This document shows positions 51,531 to 61,060 of a DNA stretch of 64,000 bases, piece after piece. Origin of the DNA: Desulfobacterales bacterium (GTDB lineage: Bacteria; Desulfobacterota; Desulfobacteria; Desulfobacterales; SpSt-501); NCBI GenBank assembly GCA_030834695.1, contig JAUQXK010000101.1, forward strand, positions 87,926-151,925, read 5' to 3'. Under the pieces are notes generated by a model, which was given only the letters and a program-made list of their open reading frames with translations, made no database searches and had not been told where the DNA came from. The translations under genes and the position numbers were made by a program. Every line of letters begins with the position of its first letter. Within the stretch, counting starts at the first letter, position 1.

Positions 51531-53286
51531 ATCCCTGAGTCACCCGGAGAACCTCTTCTAGCGTCGTCACTCCGCCCAGCACCTTCTCGATCCCGTCGTC
51601 GCGCAGCGTGGTCATCTTCTCCTGGACCGCCAGCGCCTTGATGCGGTTGGAGTCATAGGTTTGCAGGATAAGGGTCTTCAGTTCCTCGCTCATCACCATG
51701 ATCTCGAAAATTCCGATCCGGCCGCGGTAGCCGGTATGGAAGCATTTTTCGCAGCCGACCGCCTTGAAAACCGGTTTTTCCGCGAACTGCTCCGGGCTCA
51801 GGCCGATGCTCTGCAGATAAACGGTTTTCGGCTGGTAGGGCTGCTTGCATTCGGTGCACAGCACGCGCACGAGACGCTGGGCAAAGACGGCCAGGACCGA
51901 GGAGGAGATCAAGAAGGGCTCGACCCCGATATCCACCAGGCGCGTAATGGCGCTGGGCGAGTCGTTGGTGTGCAGGGTCGAGAACACGAGGTGGCCGGTC
52001 AGGGCCGACTGGACGGCGATTTCCGCGGTCTCCTTGTCGCGGATTTCGCCGATGAGGATGACGTCCGGATCCTGCCGCACGATGGACCGCAGCCCGCGGG
52101 CGAAGGTGAGATCGATCTTCGGATTGACCTGGATCTGGCTGATCCCCTTCATCTGGTATTCCACCGGGTCTTCGATGGTGATGATGTTGATGCCCGGCTT
52201 GTTGATGGACTGCAGGATGGCATAGAGGGTCGTGGTCTTCCCGCTGCCGGTGGGGCCAGTGACCAGGATAATGCCGTTCGGGGCGGCGGCGAGCCTCTGC
52301 AGCAGGGTCATGCGCTGCGGCGACAATCCCAGGTCCGGCAGCTCCAGCAGCGATCCGGATTTGTTCAGCAGACGCAGCACCAGGCGTTCGCCGAAGGAGG
52401 TCGGGATCGTGGAAACCCGCACGTCGATGTCCTGGTCTCCGACGCGCACGTCGAAACGCCCGTCCTGAGGCAGGCGTTTTTCGGCGATGTTCATCTTGGC
52501 CATGACCTTGACCCGCGAGATCAGGGCCGGCTGGATCCATCGCGGCGGCGTCAGCAAATCGTAGAGAATTCCATCCACCCGGTAACGCACCGTGAAGCTG
52601 GTCTGGTAGGGCTCGAAGTGGATGTCGCTCGCGCGGGCTTTGATCGATTGGGAAATGATGTGGTTGACCAGCTTGATGATCGGCGCATCGCTCGTGTCGT
52701 CCAGGAGGTCGGCAGTCTCCTCGATCTCGTTGATGATGGTGCTGCCGTTTTCCTCCATGTTCTGGACCAGCTGCTCGGCGGAGTCCCGGCGCAGGTCATA
52801 CTGCAGGTTGATGGCTGACAGGATGGCCTCACGGCTTGAAAGCACCAGCTGGTAATCCGGGATGTTCAAGATTCGAACCAGATCATCCAGGGCTTGGAAA
52901 TGCGACGGATCGCGCATGGCGATCACGCAGGTTCCTTCGCAGAGCGGGGGGCCGGATTCGGCCGGACCGCTTTCCTCCAGGCCGCACTCCTGGGCGGTCA
53001 GCGGCCGGCGGTAGGTCAGCGGGACCAGGGAATGCTTCTTCAGGAACTGGATCGGGATCTTGGACACCAGCGCGGTGTCCATGTCGTTGAGCGGCAGCTT
53101 GGGCCAGAACGGGACATCGAACTGATGGCTCAAGGCCTTCAGCAGCTGGGGCTCGGTGATCGCCTTCTGTTGAATGAGAATTTCCCCGAGCTGGCCGCCC
53201 TTTTCCGCCCGGGTGCGCTCGGCCGCGCTCAGGGTCTCGGGTTCGACGCCAAAGCGCGAGGTCAGGATGTCCGCCAGTGGGGTCAT
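51529..53286 (-). CDS. gspE: Type II secretion ATPase GspE
   Basis: A 585-aa PulE-type ATPase that powers the T2SS pseudopilus. The ATG at 53286 (GAAGG just before) is preferred to a TTG at 53307 that overlaps the gspD stop. The N-terminal MshEN/GspE_N domain reads L-G-E-I-L-I-Q-Q-K-A-I-T-E. The ATPase has Walker A T-G-P-T-G-S-G-K-T-T-T, an Asp box, Walker B I-L-I-G-E-I-R-D, the His box and the C-T-E-C/C-E-K-C zinc motif of true GspE. It is the last gene of the operon; its stop lies in a palindrome. Confidence 0.95.
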   Translation of the reverse strand: MTPLADILTSRFGVEPETLSAAERTRAEKGGQLGEILIQQKAITEPQLLKALSHQFDVPFWPKLPLNDMDTALVSKIPIQFLKKHSLVPLTYRRPLTAQECGLEESGPAESGPPLCEGTCVIAMRDPSHFQALDDLVRILNIPDYQLVLSSREAILSAINLQYDLRRDSAEQLVQNMEENGSTIINEIEETADLLDDTSDAPIIKLVNHIISQSIKARASDIHFEPYQTSFTVRYRVDGILYDLLTPPRWIQPALISRVKVMAKMNIAEKRLPQDGRFDVRVGDQDIDVRVSTIPTSFGERLVLRLLNKSGSLLELPDLGLSPQRMTLLQRLAAAPNGIILVTGPTGSGKTTTLYAILQSINKPGINIITIEDPVEYQMKGISQIQVNPKIDLTFARGLRSIVRQDPDVILIGEIRDKETAEIAVQSALTGHLVFSTLHTNDSPSAITRLVDIGVEPFLISSSVLAVFAQRLVRVLCTECKQPYQPKTVYLQSIGLSPEQFAEKPVFKAVGCEKCFHTGYRGRIGIFEIMVMSEELKTLILQTYDSNRIKALAVQEKMTTLRDDGIEKVLGGVTTLEEVLRVTQG

Positions 53287-53303
53287 GATGCCTTCGGTCG
53301 GGT

Positions 53304-55304
53304 TCAATTGTCCTTGTTAGGCGCGATCTCCCCGTCCTTGAGCTTTTCGGGGGTCGGTTCCGCCGGTTTTTTCTTCTCGGATAGCAGCTTGTCAGCCTCC
53401 TCGGCGCTCTTGACCACCCGTGGGGTGAGAAAGACGTAGAGGTTGGTCCTCTGGTTGGCATCGGTCTGGTTCTTGAACAGCCATCCGAGCAGCGGAATGT
53501 CGCCCAGCCCCGGCACCTTGGTTTCATTGTTGCTGCGGTTGTCGTCGATCAGCCCGCCGATGACGACGGTGTGGTTGTCCTGGACCAGCACGGTGGTGTC
53601 GATGGTGCGTTTCTGGGTGACCGGCCGCGTCGACGTGGTGCCGGTGGTCAAGGTGGCGAGCCGGTCCAGGCTCGTGACCTCGAGCGACAGCTTCAAGCGC
53701 ACGTTGCGGCCTTCGCTGACGTGCGGCGTGATCTTGAGGATCTTGCCGACGTCCCGGTATTCGAAGGACTCGTAGGTGCCGCCGGAGACATCGGTGGTGG
53801 CGCGGGTCTGGAAAGGGCGGTTCTCGCCCACCGTGATGCGGGCCTCCTCGTTGTCGGTGGTCAGGATCTGCGGAGTGGACAGGATGCGGAAATTGTCGTC
53901 CGTCTTGACGGCGTTGACGATGGCGGTGATGTTGGACAGCGTGATCCCGCCGAAGGTGAACGGTTCGGTCAGCACCCCGAGGGCCAACCCGGTGCCCAGG
54001 GCGTTGGCCGGGTTCAGCACGCCGGCCGCCGTGCTGAACTTGCCGCCGTAGACGACGCTGTTGTTGTCCACGTTGGTGCGGTCGAACAGCTGCCACTGCA
54101 CGCCCAGGTCCAGGCTCTTGTTGGCGTTCACCTCCATGATCAGAGACTCGATGTAGACCATCGAGCGCGGGATGTCGAGCTTCTTGATGACCGCCTCCAC
54201 CACCTCGTAGTCTTCCTTGTCGGCCATGATGATCAAGCTGTTGGTCGCTTTGTCGGCGTTGATCTGAACCTTGCCCATCACGACCGCCGACGGTCCCCGC
54301 TGGGTCGTCGCCGTTGTCCCGGCTCCCCCCGCCCCGCCGATGGCCGCAGCACCGGTGCTGGTCTGCTGGGAGGGGATCTCCGACAGCACCTTGGCCAGGT
54401 CTTCGGCGGTGGCGTGTTCGCAGTAGTAGACGTTGATCTTGCCCTTGCCGCGGGGGGTCTCACGGTCGATCATCTTGATCAGGCTTTTGATCCGCGTGAT
54501 GTCCACCTCGCTCGCCAGCAGGACGATCGTGCTGGTGCGTTCATCGGCCACGATGACCGGCTGTTTCTCGGTGGAGCCGGCCTGCTGCGGTCGCGCCGGA
54601 GCGGTGGTTTTGAACAGGTTGGTGAGCAGGGTGACGAGTTTGGCGGCGTCGGCGTGCGTCAGCGGAACGACATCAATCTTCTGGCCGACTCCCTGCTGGT
54701 CGATCTGCTTGATGATTTTGATCAGCCGCTGGATGTTCGACTGCACATCGGTGATGATGAGCGTGTTGGCCGGCGCGTAGCCCAGGATCACGCTGTTCTT
54801 GGACACCAGCGGCGTGAACAGGCGCTTGATCTCCTCCGGGTCCGCAAATTTGAGCGGGATGAGCTGGGTCACGACCTTGTCCTCGGGCCCCGCTTTCTCC
54901 TGTTCAAGCAGGGTCTGGATGTTGCGGGTGCGGGCTTCGGGAGCCGGCAGGATTTTGACGATTTCACCGGCGCCGACCGTGGTGTAGCCGTTGACTTCCA
55001 GGACCGATTCGAACACGCGGTAGGCCTCGTCCAGAGAGATGCGGGCGGGAGAGATGATGGTGACCTTGCCCTTCACGTTCGGGTCGACCACGAAGTTCGT
55101 GCCGGTCAGCTCGCTCATGAACTTGATGAAAAGCTGGATGTCGACATTGTTGAAGTCGATCGATACGAACTGGTCCGGCGTCCGTTCGCTCTGCGCGCCG
55201 GGCTTCGACGGCTGGGCTCCGACGGCGGCCACGCCGATCAGGGCCGCCAGGACCGCTGCGATGCACAGCGTCCGGCACTGTCCGGATTGGAATCGCACGT
55301 TCAT
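53304..55304 (-). CDS. gspD: Type II secretion secretin GspD
   Basis: A 666-aa secretin that forms the outer-membrane channel. It has a signal peptide to about residue 30 (V-G-A-Q), domain N0 with F-N-N-V-D-I-Q-L-F-I-K-F, N1-N3 repeats, and a Gly/Ala/Thr-rich loop in N3 (about 325-345). The secretin domain has V-P-G-L-G-D-I-P-L-L-G-W-L-F-K near the end. GGGAG precedes ATG. No lipobox or C-terminal pilotin-binding region is evident. The gene sits between gspC and gspE. Confidence 0.95.
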   Translation of the reverse strand: MNVRFQSGQCRTLCIAAVLAALIGVAAVGAQPSKPGAQSERTPDQFVSIDFNNVDIQLFIKFMSELTGTNFVVDPNVKGKVTIISPARISLDEAYRVFESVLEVNGYTTVGAGEIVKILPAPEARTRNIQTLLEQEKAGPEDKVVTQLIPLKFADPEEIKRLFTPLVSKNSVILGYAPANTLIITDVQSNIQRLIKIIKQIDQQGVGQKIDVVPLTHADAAKLVTLLTNLFKTTAPARPQQAGSTEKQPVIVADERTSTIVLLASEVDITRIKSLIKMIDRETPRGKGKINVYYCEHATAEDLAKVLSEIPSQQTSTGAAAIGGAGGAGTTATTQRGPSAVVMGKVQINADKATNSLIIMADKEDYEVVEAVIKKLDIPRSMVYIESLIMEVNANKSLDLGVQWQLFDRTNVDNNSVVYGGKFSTAAGVLNPANALGTGLALGVLTEPFTFGGITLSNITAIVNAVKTDDNFRILSTPQILTTDNEEARITVGENRPFQTRATTDVSGGTYESFEYRDVGKILKITPHVSEGRNVRLKLSLEVTSLDRLATLTTGTTSTRPVTQKRTIDTTVLVQDNHTVVIGGLIDDNRSNNETKVPGLGDIPLLGWLFKNQTDANQRTNLYVFLTPRVVKSAEEADKLLSEKKKPAEPTPEKLKDGEIAPNKDN

Positions 55305-55334
55305 TTATCAACTCCCTTTGCGGGCGAGCCGCGT

Positions 55335-56225
55335 TTATTCGATCTGGTATTGCAGCGTTTCTTCCCGCCCCCGGCGCTTGATCTTGACCTGGATCGGTGC
55401 GTCGGTCGACAGGGTGCCAAAGACCTTCATGGCGTCCTCGACCGAAGCGATCGATTGGTCGTTGACACCGGTGATGACGTCTCCGTTGCGCAGCCTCAGC
55501 TTGCGGAAGACGGCGTTGGGCTTGATGCCGGTGATGGAGATCCCGGCCGGCTGGCCGTCCTCGAGGTGCGGCCGGAAGGTCGCCTGGCTCATCAGATCGC
55601 TCAGGCTCTCCATGGCCTTCTCGATCTGTTCCTCATTCACGGTGACCTGCTGGACAGCCTCGGCGGGCGCAGGCCGAAACGCCGGCCCGGCGTCGGCGCG
55701 GGCGGCGGCTCCCGGTGCTCCGGCGCGGACGAGACCCGGCTCCTCCTGGATCAGGACCTCATCCTTGCCGTTTACGGTCAAGACCACCTTCTCGCGCAAA
55801 ATCATCTTGATGGTGGCGTTTTGAAGCATGTCCCCCGTGCGGTACATTTTGTGCTCGCGGGTCTTGGGGTCCTCGATGAACGCCGCCGGCGCCGATTCAA
55901 CCTGCCCGGCCGTGGTGCCCCAGAGCTTCACCTTGAGTTCGGTCTGTTTGAGCTTTTCCACGTCGAGCGCGGCATCCGCGCTCTTTTCCCCCCCGCCGAG
56001 CGCCTGTTTGCCGGAGTTGAAGAGGTTGCGATCGACGATCACCTGGTAGTCGGCCAGTTTGGCAACCGGTGCGGTTCCCGCAGCGGTTTCGGCCCGGCCG
56101 GCGGGCACCGGCGGAGGGCCGGAGGTCAACTGCGACGTCACGACGGCATAAAAGATGGACACGCCGAAATAGACCCCGGCGGTAACGAGCAGCAGATTCA
56201 ACGCTGTGAAATATCGATTGGCCAT
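55335..56225 (-). CDS. gspC: Type II secretion protein GspC
   Basis: A 296-aa inner-membrane protein that links the platform to the secretin. One N-terminal transmembrane helix (about 8-30) is followed by the HR domain (I-V-D-R-N-L-F-N-S-G, then L-W-G-T-T-A and K-M-Y-R-T-G-D). A linker leads to a C-terminal PDZ domain (A-V-F-R-K-L-R-L-R-N-G-D-V-I-T-G-V-N-D). The gene order N-C-D-E places it beside its partner gspD. The start has only a weak ribosome site. Confidence 0.88.
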   Translation of the reverse strand: MANRYFTALNLLLVTAGVYFGVSIFYAVVTSQLTSGPPPVPAGRAETAAGTAPVAKLADYQVIVDRNLFNSGKQALGGGEKSADAALDVEKLKQTELKVKLWGTTAGQVESAPAAFIEDPKTREHKMYRTGDMLQNATIKMILREKVVLTVNGKDEVLIQEEPGLVRAGAPGAAARADAGPAFRPAPAEAVQQVTVNEEQIEKAMESLSDLMSQATFRPHLEDGQPAGISITGIKPNAVFRKLRLRNGDVITGVNDQSIASVEDAMKVFGTLSTDAPIQVKIKRRGREETLQYQIE

Positions 56226-56263
56226 ATCGGAATTATGCCGGATTATCCTTTTAGTCTCAACTC

Positions 56264-57124
56264 TTAATTTAGCGAAAACCCCGGCGCGTCGATGGAACCG
56301 CTGATCCGGAACGGGATCGCGGCGCGGCGCCGCAGCAGCCCGGCGGGGATGCTGCCCTCCGCGCGCGACAGCAACGCATGGTGAGGGGTCACGCGGCCGG
56401 TCAGATTCATGGCGTTTGCCGCCTGGGGCGGGTCCAGGGTGATGGTGCCGGACACATCGGCGTCGAGTTCATTGCCCTTCAGCCGGCCGCTGCGCAGCAG
56501 CACGCTGCGGTTTTGAAGCGTGAGGTCGGCGTCCACGGTCCTGAATGTGAAGCGGCTCTGGGCCAACAGCGGCGATGCCAGTTCGATCTGGCCATCCGTG
56601 ATCGTCAATTTTCCGTTCAGGGCGCCGGCTTCGGTGGTGTTGAGCTGACCGTCCAGGCGCCCCGAGAGACGGGTGCCGTAAAGGCTGCGCAGCCGGTCCA
56701 CCTGCTGGATCAGGATGCCGTCGATGCGCGCATTCATGCTGATTTTGGGCGCCGACCCTGCCGCGTCGACCTCGGCCCGGCCGGTGATTTCGCCGCCGCC
56801 CAGGGACCCCGTGAACGAATAGGCGGTGCGGGCCTGAAACAGGGAAAGCAGGTCCGGCTGGATGCGCACCCGATCGAACGCCGCGACCGGGTTCTGGGCA
56901 TAGGCGATGCGCACATCCTTCAACTCCAACCCGGCGGTCGGCGTGGGGCGCACCGCGCCGATCCCTACGGTAAGCCCCGGCAGGCTTGCGCTCAGTTGGT
57001 GGCTCACGTGGCTGCGCAGCGCATCCGATGGAAACCCCACGTAAAGGAAGACGACGGCGGCGATCCCGATGTAGAGGACCAGCAGCGTGCGTCGAATCGC
57101 GGGCGTCATGGGGATCGTTTTCAC
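56264..57124 (-). CDS. gspN: Type II secretion protein GspN
   Basis: A 286-aa protein with an N-terminal membrane helix (about 12-30) and a periplasmic beta-rich domain of repeated strands (L-T-V-G-I-G-A-V-R-P-T-P, L-T-I-T-D-G-Q-I-E-L-A-S-P). This fits GspN by position after gspM and by its AsmA-like repeat pattern. Its function in secretion is not settled and it is absent from many systems. The GTG start overlaps the gspM stop (GTGA). Confidence 0.8.
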   Translation of the reverse strand: MKTIPMTPAIRRTLLVLYIGIAAVVFLYVGFPSDALRSHVSHQLSASLPGLTVGIGAVRPTPTAGLELKDVRIAYAQNPVAAFDRVRIQPDLLSLFQARTAYSFTGSLGGGEITGRAEVDAAGSAPKISMNARIDGILIQQVDRLRSLYGTRLSGRLDGQLNTTEAGALNGKLTITDGQIELASPLLAQSRFTFRTVDADLTLQNRSVLLRSGRLKGNELDADVSGTITLDPPQAANAMNLTGRVTPHHALLSRAEGSIPAGLLRRRAAIPFRISGSIDAPGFSLN

Positions 57125-57678
57125 GGCTCCAGGGTATCCACCTGCAGAATGGCGTCGAGCAGGCCCTCTTTCTGGTCGCGTCGGGTGACGGACAGCTTGC
57201 TCACCGAGACCATGTTCTTGGACGTTTCCACTCCGTGAAGAAAGGTCGTGAGCTGCTCCAGCGTCACCGCCTCCAGCTTCATCTCCACGCGCGACAGCTT
57301 CAGCGGGCTGTTTTTCTGCTCGGTTTTGGTCGGCCGCATGTAGCTCACGCGTTCCTTGACCCGAGCCTGGCCGGCCAGTTGATCCAGGAAGGAGAATAGG
57401 GTAAAGCCCTTGTCCCGCCGGGTGAAACGCGCCTCGGACTGCTTTGCGCGGGAGCTCAGGCCGTCGTATTCGTATTTCAGGCGCTGCATGTCGGCCAGCA
57501 TCTGGGTCTTGGACTGCACCGCGCGAGCCATGCGGGCGCTGCGCTCGAACACCGGCACGATCACCAGCTGGATCAGCAGAAACAGGGCCAGCAACCCGCC
57601 TCCGCTAATGACGATGATTCTTTCGCGGCGACTGAGTTTGCTCAGGTTGATGTGCTTGAGGATGGACTCAAAAGTCAT
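57121..57678 (-). CDS. gspM: Type II secretion protein GspM
   Basis: A 185-aa bitopic membrane protein of the assembly platform. It has a short cytoplasmic N terminus, one helix (about 23-43, I-I-V-I-S-G-G-G-L-L-A-L-F-L-L), a coiled-coil stretch and a ferredoxin-like periplasmic domain. GspM partners GspL. Its ATG overlaps the gspL stop (ATGA) and its own stop overlaps gspN. Identification rests on topology and position as well as weak similarity. Confidence 0.85.
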   Translation of the reverse strand: MTFESILKHINLSKLSRRERIIVISGGGLLALFLLIQLVIVPVFERSARMARAVQSKTQMLADMQRLKYEYDGLSSRAKQSEARFTRRDKGFTLFSFLDQLAGQARVKERVSYMRPTKTEQKNSPLKLSRVEMKLEAVTLEQLTTFLHGVETSKNMVSVSKLSVTRRDQKEGLLDAILQVDTLEP

Positions 57679-59126
57679 AAATCCACCTTGAGCTGAAAGT
57701 TGACGTCTTTGCCCGAGCGATCGGTATTGGCCGAACTGATGGTGACTTTCTTGAATCCGGCGATTCGCTCCAGATGCCCCTTGATTTCATCGACGGCGTT
57801 GAAGGCCGCCGTGGTCCCGGATATCAGGATGCTGTCCGGCCCGAGCACCATGCGTTCGAAGACGACCGTTATGGTTTCCGGAATACTGTCGCTGATGTTT
57901 CTCAAGATATCGATGCTGAGTGCGGCCGGCAGGGCTTCGCCCGGGAGCGCCGCGTTTTTGCGGAGCTCCTGGAGTCCGATCTGCATCTGCTGGTAGGGGT
58001 CGGCCGGTTTTTTAACGTCCGGAAACGTCTCGCTGAACACAGCGGCGATCTGCCGGTCGAGCTCCGCCAGCCGGCTCTGCTGCACGTAGGATTGGATGAT
58101 CACGCTGGCGAACATGAGCAGGAGAACCGCGGCGGCCAGGACCCCGGTTCTGATCAACGGCTCGCGGTAGCGCGCGACCATTTTTTTGCCGGGAAATTGG
58201 CCGCGATGGAAATTCAGACTTTCCAGGCCTTCAATTTCGGCCAACGCGAGGGCCAGCGCGCCGTCCATGCGGGTCGCATCCCAGGACGAACCCAACTCTT
58301 TCTCACAGTTGATATTCAAGGATTGGCGCAGATCCATCGGCCGCGACGGCAGCGGCAGGGCCGCCGCCAGCTTCTCCCGGTCCATCCCTGCCAGGCCGTC
58401 GCCGGTCATGATGACTTCGCTGATTTCACGCGGCATAGCCTCCATCTCGGCGAGGGCGCCGAGTGTGGTGCGGATGTGGTGCTGCACGGCCCGCTCGCGC
58501 GCCGGCGAATCGGATGCCAGCGGAAAGGACCGCATGAGGCACACGCGGTTGGCGGCGATAACGAAAAGCGCTGCGAAGGTCCGGCTGATGTCCAAGCACA
58601 AGAGGGCGTCATCGGGCGCGGCGGTGCGGCCGAGCCAGGCCGCGGCGGAAAGACCGCCCGCGGTGACGCGTTCCGGGTCGATGGCGACACCGGCCAGCGC
58701 GGCGATGACGGCCGCTATCCGTTCCTTTTCGACGGCGACCGCCAGCACCTCGGTCTCGCCTTGAGAAGCGCCGCCCTCCCGCACACTGAAATCAATGGCC
58801 AGGTCATCCGCCTGAAAGGGCAGGGATGGCTCCAGTTCAAACGGCAGGACCATCCGGATCTTCTTGGCGTTCGAAAAGGGCACCTGCAGGTTGCGGCTCG
58901 AAAAAAACACCGCCGGGATGGATACGGCGCAGTCCGCACCGGCGAGGTCCATTTCCTCGACGACCGTTTCGAAGGCTGTCCGCCAGGCGCCCGCGAGGTC
59001 CGGCGCCGTTTCCGGGATGGGGACCACTAGGCAGGCGGCGATCCGGCTTTCGCGCAGGCTGCTCTTGACCAGGACCGCGCTGATGCAGTCGGATCGTATA
59101 TCCAAACTGAGAATTTTTCGGCTCAT
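57675..59126 (-). CDS. gspL: Type II secretion protein GspL
   Basis: A 483-aa protein from the ATG at 59126 after AGGAA. The cytoplasmic part is actin/PilM-like (I-L-S-L-D-I-R-S-D-C-I-S-A-V-L-V, P-A-V-F-F-S-S-R-N-L). A single membrane helix follows at about 330-352 and then a periplasmic domain with ferredoxin-like features. GspL anchors the GspE ATPase to the inner membrane and contacts GspM. The longer frame to 59171 would overlap gspK. Confidence 0.88.
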   Translation of the reverse strand: MSRKILSLDIRSDCISAVLVKSSLRESRIAACLVVPIPETAPDLAGAWRTAFETVVEEMDLAGADCAVSIPAVFFSSRNLQVPFSNAKKIRMVLPFELEPSLPFQADDLAIDFSVREGGASQGETEVLAVAVEKERIAAVIAALAGVAIDPERVTAGGLSAAAWLGRTAAPDDALLCLDISRTFAALFVIAANRVCLMRSFPLASDSPARERAVQHHIRTTLGALAEMEAMPREISEVIMTGDGLAGMDREKLAAALPLPSRPMDLRQSLNINCEKELGSSWDATRMDGALALALAEIEGLESLNFHRGQFPGKKMVARYREPLIRTGVLAAAVLLLMFASVIIQSYVQQSRLAELDRQIAAVFSETFPDVKKPADPYQQMQIGLQELRKNAALPGEALPAALSIDILRNISDSIPETITVVFERMVLGPDSILISGTTAAFNAVDEIKGHLERIAGFKKVTISSANTDRSGKDVNFQLKVDL

Positions 59127-59134
59127 GGTTGTTC

Positions 59135-60226
59135 CTAATCGACCTGCCAGCTCAACAGGCGGCAGCTCCATTTGCCCGACCGGGAGGCCTGCACCCGCTG
59201 TACGACCGCGGTCACCGTGGTGGAGGCGTCGTGCAGGGCCGCCGTCGATTCGACCCGGAAGGTGTCGCTCGCCATGGTGATCAGCTTCGGATCGAGTTTG
59301 ATTTCTCCCAGCCCCGGCAACTGGTTCAGCCAGTTCGGGCTTTTCACGTCCACCGTTTGTTTGCCGGAGGCGATGTCCCGCCGCAGCTCGTCGATGGCCT
59401 CGACCAAGTCGCGGTTCTCAGACGGCAGCAGGGCGAACAGCACCGGCAGTTCGGCGGTGGTCAGGTTGATCCGCCCCGGGAAACTTAGGTTGGTGCCTTC
59501 CCCCGGCTCCATGCCATGAACGGTCAGATAGCGGGCCATTCCCGGAACCTCGCGGGTCCCTTCGTACAGCTCGGCGGTGATGCCCTTGACCAGCAAGAGC
59601 TCCCGCAGATCCGTCAGGGGGCCGTTGCGGCACGGATAAGGCGGCTGCTTGTCCCGGTAATAGCTGGTTTCCGCTCCGCTCAGTCCGGTTATCGCATCGT
59701 CGTCCCCGCTGTCCATCCAGTCTTTCAAGGAGTTGATGATGGCTTGAGGCTCGCTGTCGTCCTTAAGGTCCAGTTTGAGTTCCTTGCGGTCCGCATAATA
59801 CTGCAGAAAGCGCTCCCACAGCGTGCGCTGGGATTCGTTGAACTGCTTTCCGTCCGGCTGACTGACCAGCGCATTGACCTGGATCTTGCCCAGCTCGTCT
59901 TCGATGACCAGCGTCAGCTGCCCCGCTTCAAACGGAAACGCCTTTAACGCCTCGGCGATTCGTTCCGGATCGGCCCAGTCATCCAACGGCGTGTCGGTGT
60001 CGTTCTGCATTCGGTCCTTGACCAGAATCGCCATGGCCACCTGGACGCCGGCGCCGGCCATTTCGGTCATGGTCAGGTAATCCCGCGCAGCGGCGGCGGC
60101 GATGACGGCGTAGCGCGCGCGCCGGTTGTATTCCAGCGCCATCGTCACCAGCAGCGTGGTCACCGAGAGCGTGACCAGCAAGGCAACCCCCCGCTTGCTG
60201 CGCATCAGGTGCAGGCCGGCGGCCAT
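59135..60226 (-). CDS. gspK: Minor pseudopilin GspK
   Basis: A 363-aa large minor pseudopilin. The prepilin signal is S-K-R-G-V-A-L-L-V-T-L-S-V-T-T-L-L, with Val-Ala-Leu after the cleavage Gly and no Glu at position 5, as is usual for GspK. The periplasmic part has the SAM-like insertion expected of this size (D-W-M-D-S-G-D-D-D-A and L-L-V-K-G-I-T). GspK caps the pseudopilus tip with GspI and GspJ. A prepilin peptidase (GspO) gene is not in the window. Confidence 0.9.
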   Translation of the reverse strand: MAAGLHLMRSKRGVALLVTLSVTTLLVTMALEYNRRARYAVIAAAAARDYLTMTEMAGAGVQVAMAILVKDRMQNDTDTPLDDWADPERIAEALKAFPFEAGQLTLVIEDELGKIQVNALVSQPDGKQFNESQRTLWERFLQYYADRKELKLDLKDDSEPQAIINSLKDWMDSGDDDAITGLSGAETSYYRDKQPPYPCRNGPLTDLRELLLVKGITAELYEGTREVPGMARYLTVHGMEPGEGTNLSFPGRINLTTAELPVLFALLPSENRDLVEAIDELRRDIASGKQTVDVKSPNWLNQLPGLGEIKLDPKLITMASDTFRVESTAALHDASTTVTAVVQRVQASRSGKWSCRLLSWQVD

Positions 60227-60229
60227 GGC

Positions 60230-61060
60230 TCACCCTGATTTGCGCCGCAGCATCGGCAGGGCCACGGTGGTCTGGAACACGTAGGTTTCATCGGCCTCCG
60301 CGACTTCCAGCCTCACGGCGACCCTCACCGGGGTGGCGTAGCCGTATTTCGCCGATTCGGAATCCCATTCCTCCATAGCAGTCCCCTCGGCGTCGACGAA
60401 CTCGAATGCCAACGATTTGACGTTTTCACACAGCGTCGGGTCGGAACTGCGTTCTTCGAAACGCGGGTAGGGATACAAATGATCGGCGCGTTTCAGTCGC
60501 AGGCGGCCGGCCGCATCCGTTTGAAGATAATACACGATTTCGGCGATCCCATCCCGGCGGGACGGACTGAGCGGTACGTGCGCGCGGCTGGTGAATCTTA
60601 ATTTAGCAAGCCTCATGCCACCAAAGCTGTCAACGCTGCCCTGCAAGCGATGGGGGTCCGGCGGGCTGTCAACGACCGGAGGCTTGTAGATCGGCCGGTC
60701 GAGCACGAAGACGTTCTCGAGGTCGTGGACGATGCGGTTCAGGGTCGTTTTGCCCGATTCGAATACGGTCGCGGAGGCTTCAAGTACGCCGGTGGTTGAA
60801 AATACCATGTTGAAAGACGCCAGCACGGTCGTTATCACCACTGCCAGGATGAACACCGCCACGAGGATTTCGAGGAGCGTGAATCCAGCGGCTGCTCGTG
60901 AACGAGCAACCGTGGAAGGCGGAAGGGTGGAAGTTGGAAATCGGAAGGCGGACAACGGAAATGCGGAAAACACCCCTCCTGCGCGGCGATTTTCAGTCAT
61001 CGGCACAGTGCGATGGCCGCAAGAATTTACATGTCGAAAGTGCAGCGGTTCATTCCTCAT
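60230..61060 (-). CDS. gspJ: Minor pseudopilin GspJ (start uncertain)
   Basis: The pseudopilin motif A-A-A-G-F-T-L-L-E-I-L-V-A-V-F identifies GspJ, with the C-terminal domain R-L-A-K-L-R-F-T-S-R and V-A-V-R-L-E-V. The frame is open to 61270, but sequence before G-F-T-L-L-E comes from a purine-rich repeat. The best ribosome site (AAGGTG) points to ATG at 61060, giving a leader of about 58 residues, much longer than normal; ATG 61000, GTG 60973 and TTG 60955 are alternatives. In related operons gspI and gspJ usually overlap, so the 5' end appears to have been rebuilt by the repeat. Confidence 0.82.
   Translation of the reverse strand: MRNEPLHFRHVNSCGHRTVPMTENRRAGGVFSAFPLSAFRFPTSTLPPSTVARSRAAAGFTLLEILVAVFILAVVITTVLASFNMVFSTTGVLEASATVFESGKTTLNRIVHDLENVFVLDRPIYKPPVVDSPPDPHRLQGSVDSFGGMRLAKLRFTSRAHVPLSPSRRDGIAEIVYYLQTDAAGRLRLKRADHLYPYPRFEERSSDPTLCENVKSLAFEFVDAEGTAMEEWDSESAKYGYATPVRVAVRLEVAEADETYVFQTTVALPMLRRKSG

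Noticed and set aside
53571..56267. 898-codon open frame on the plus strand across gspD and gspC
   Set aside because: It is antisense to two clear T2SS genes and its composition is the mirror of theirs; such frames are common in GC-rich DNA.
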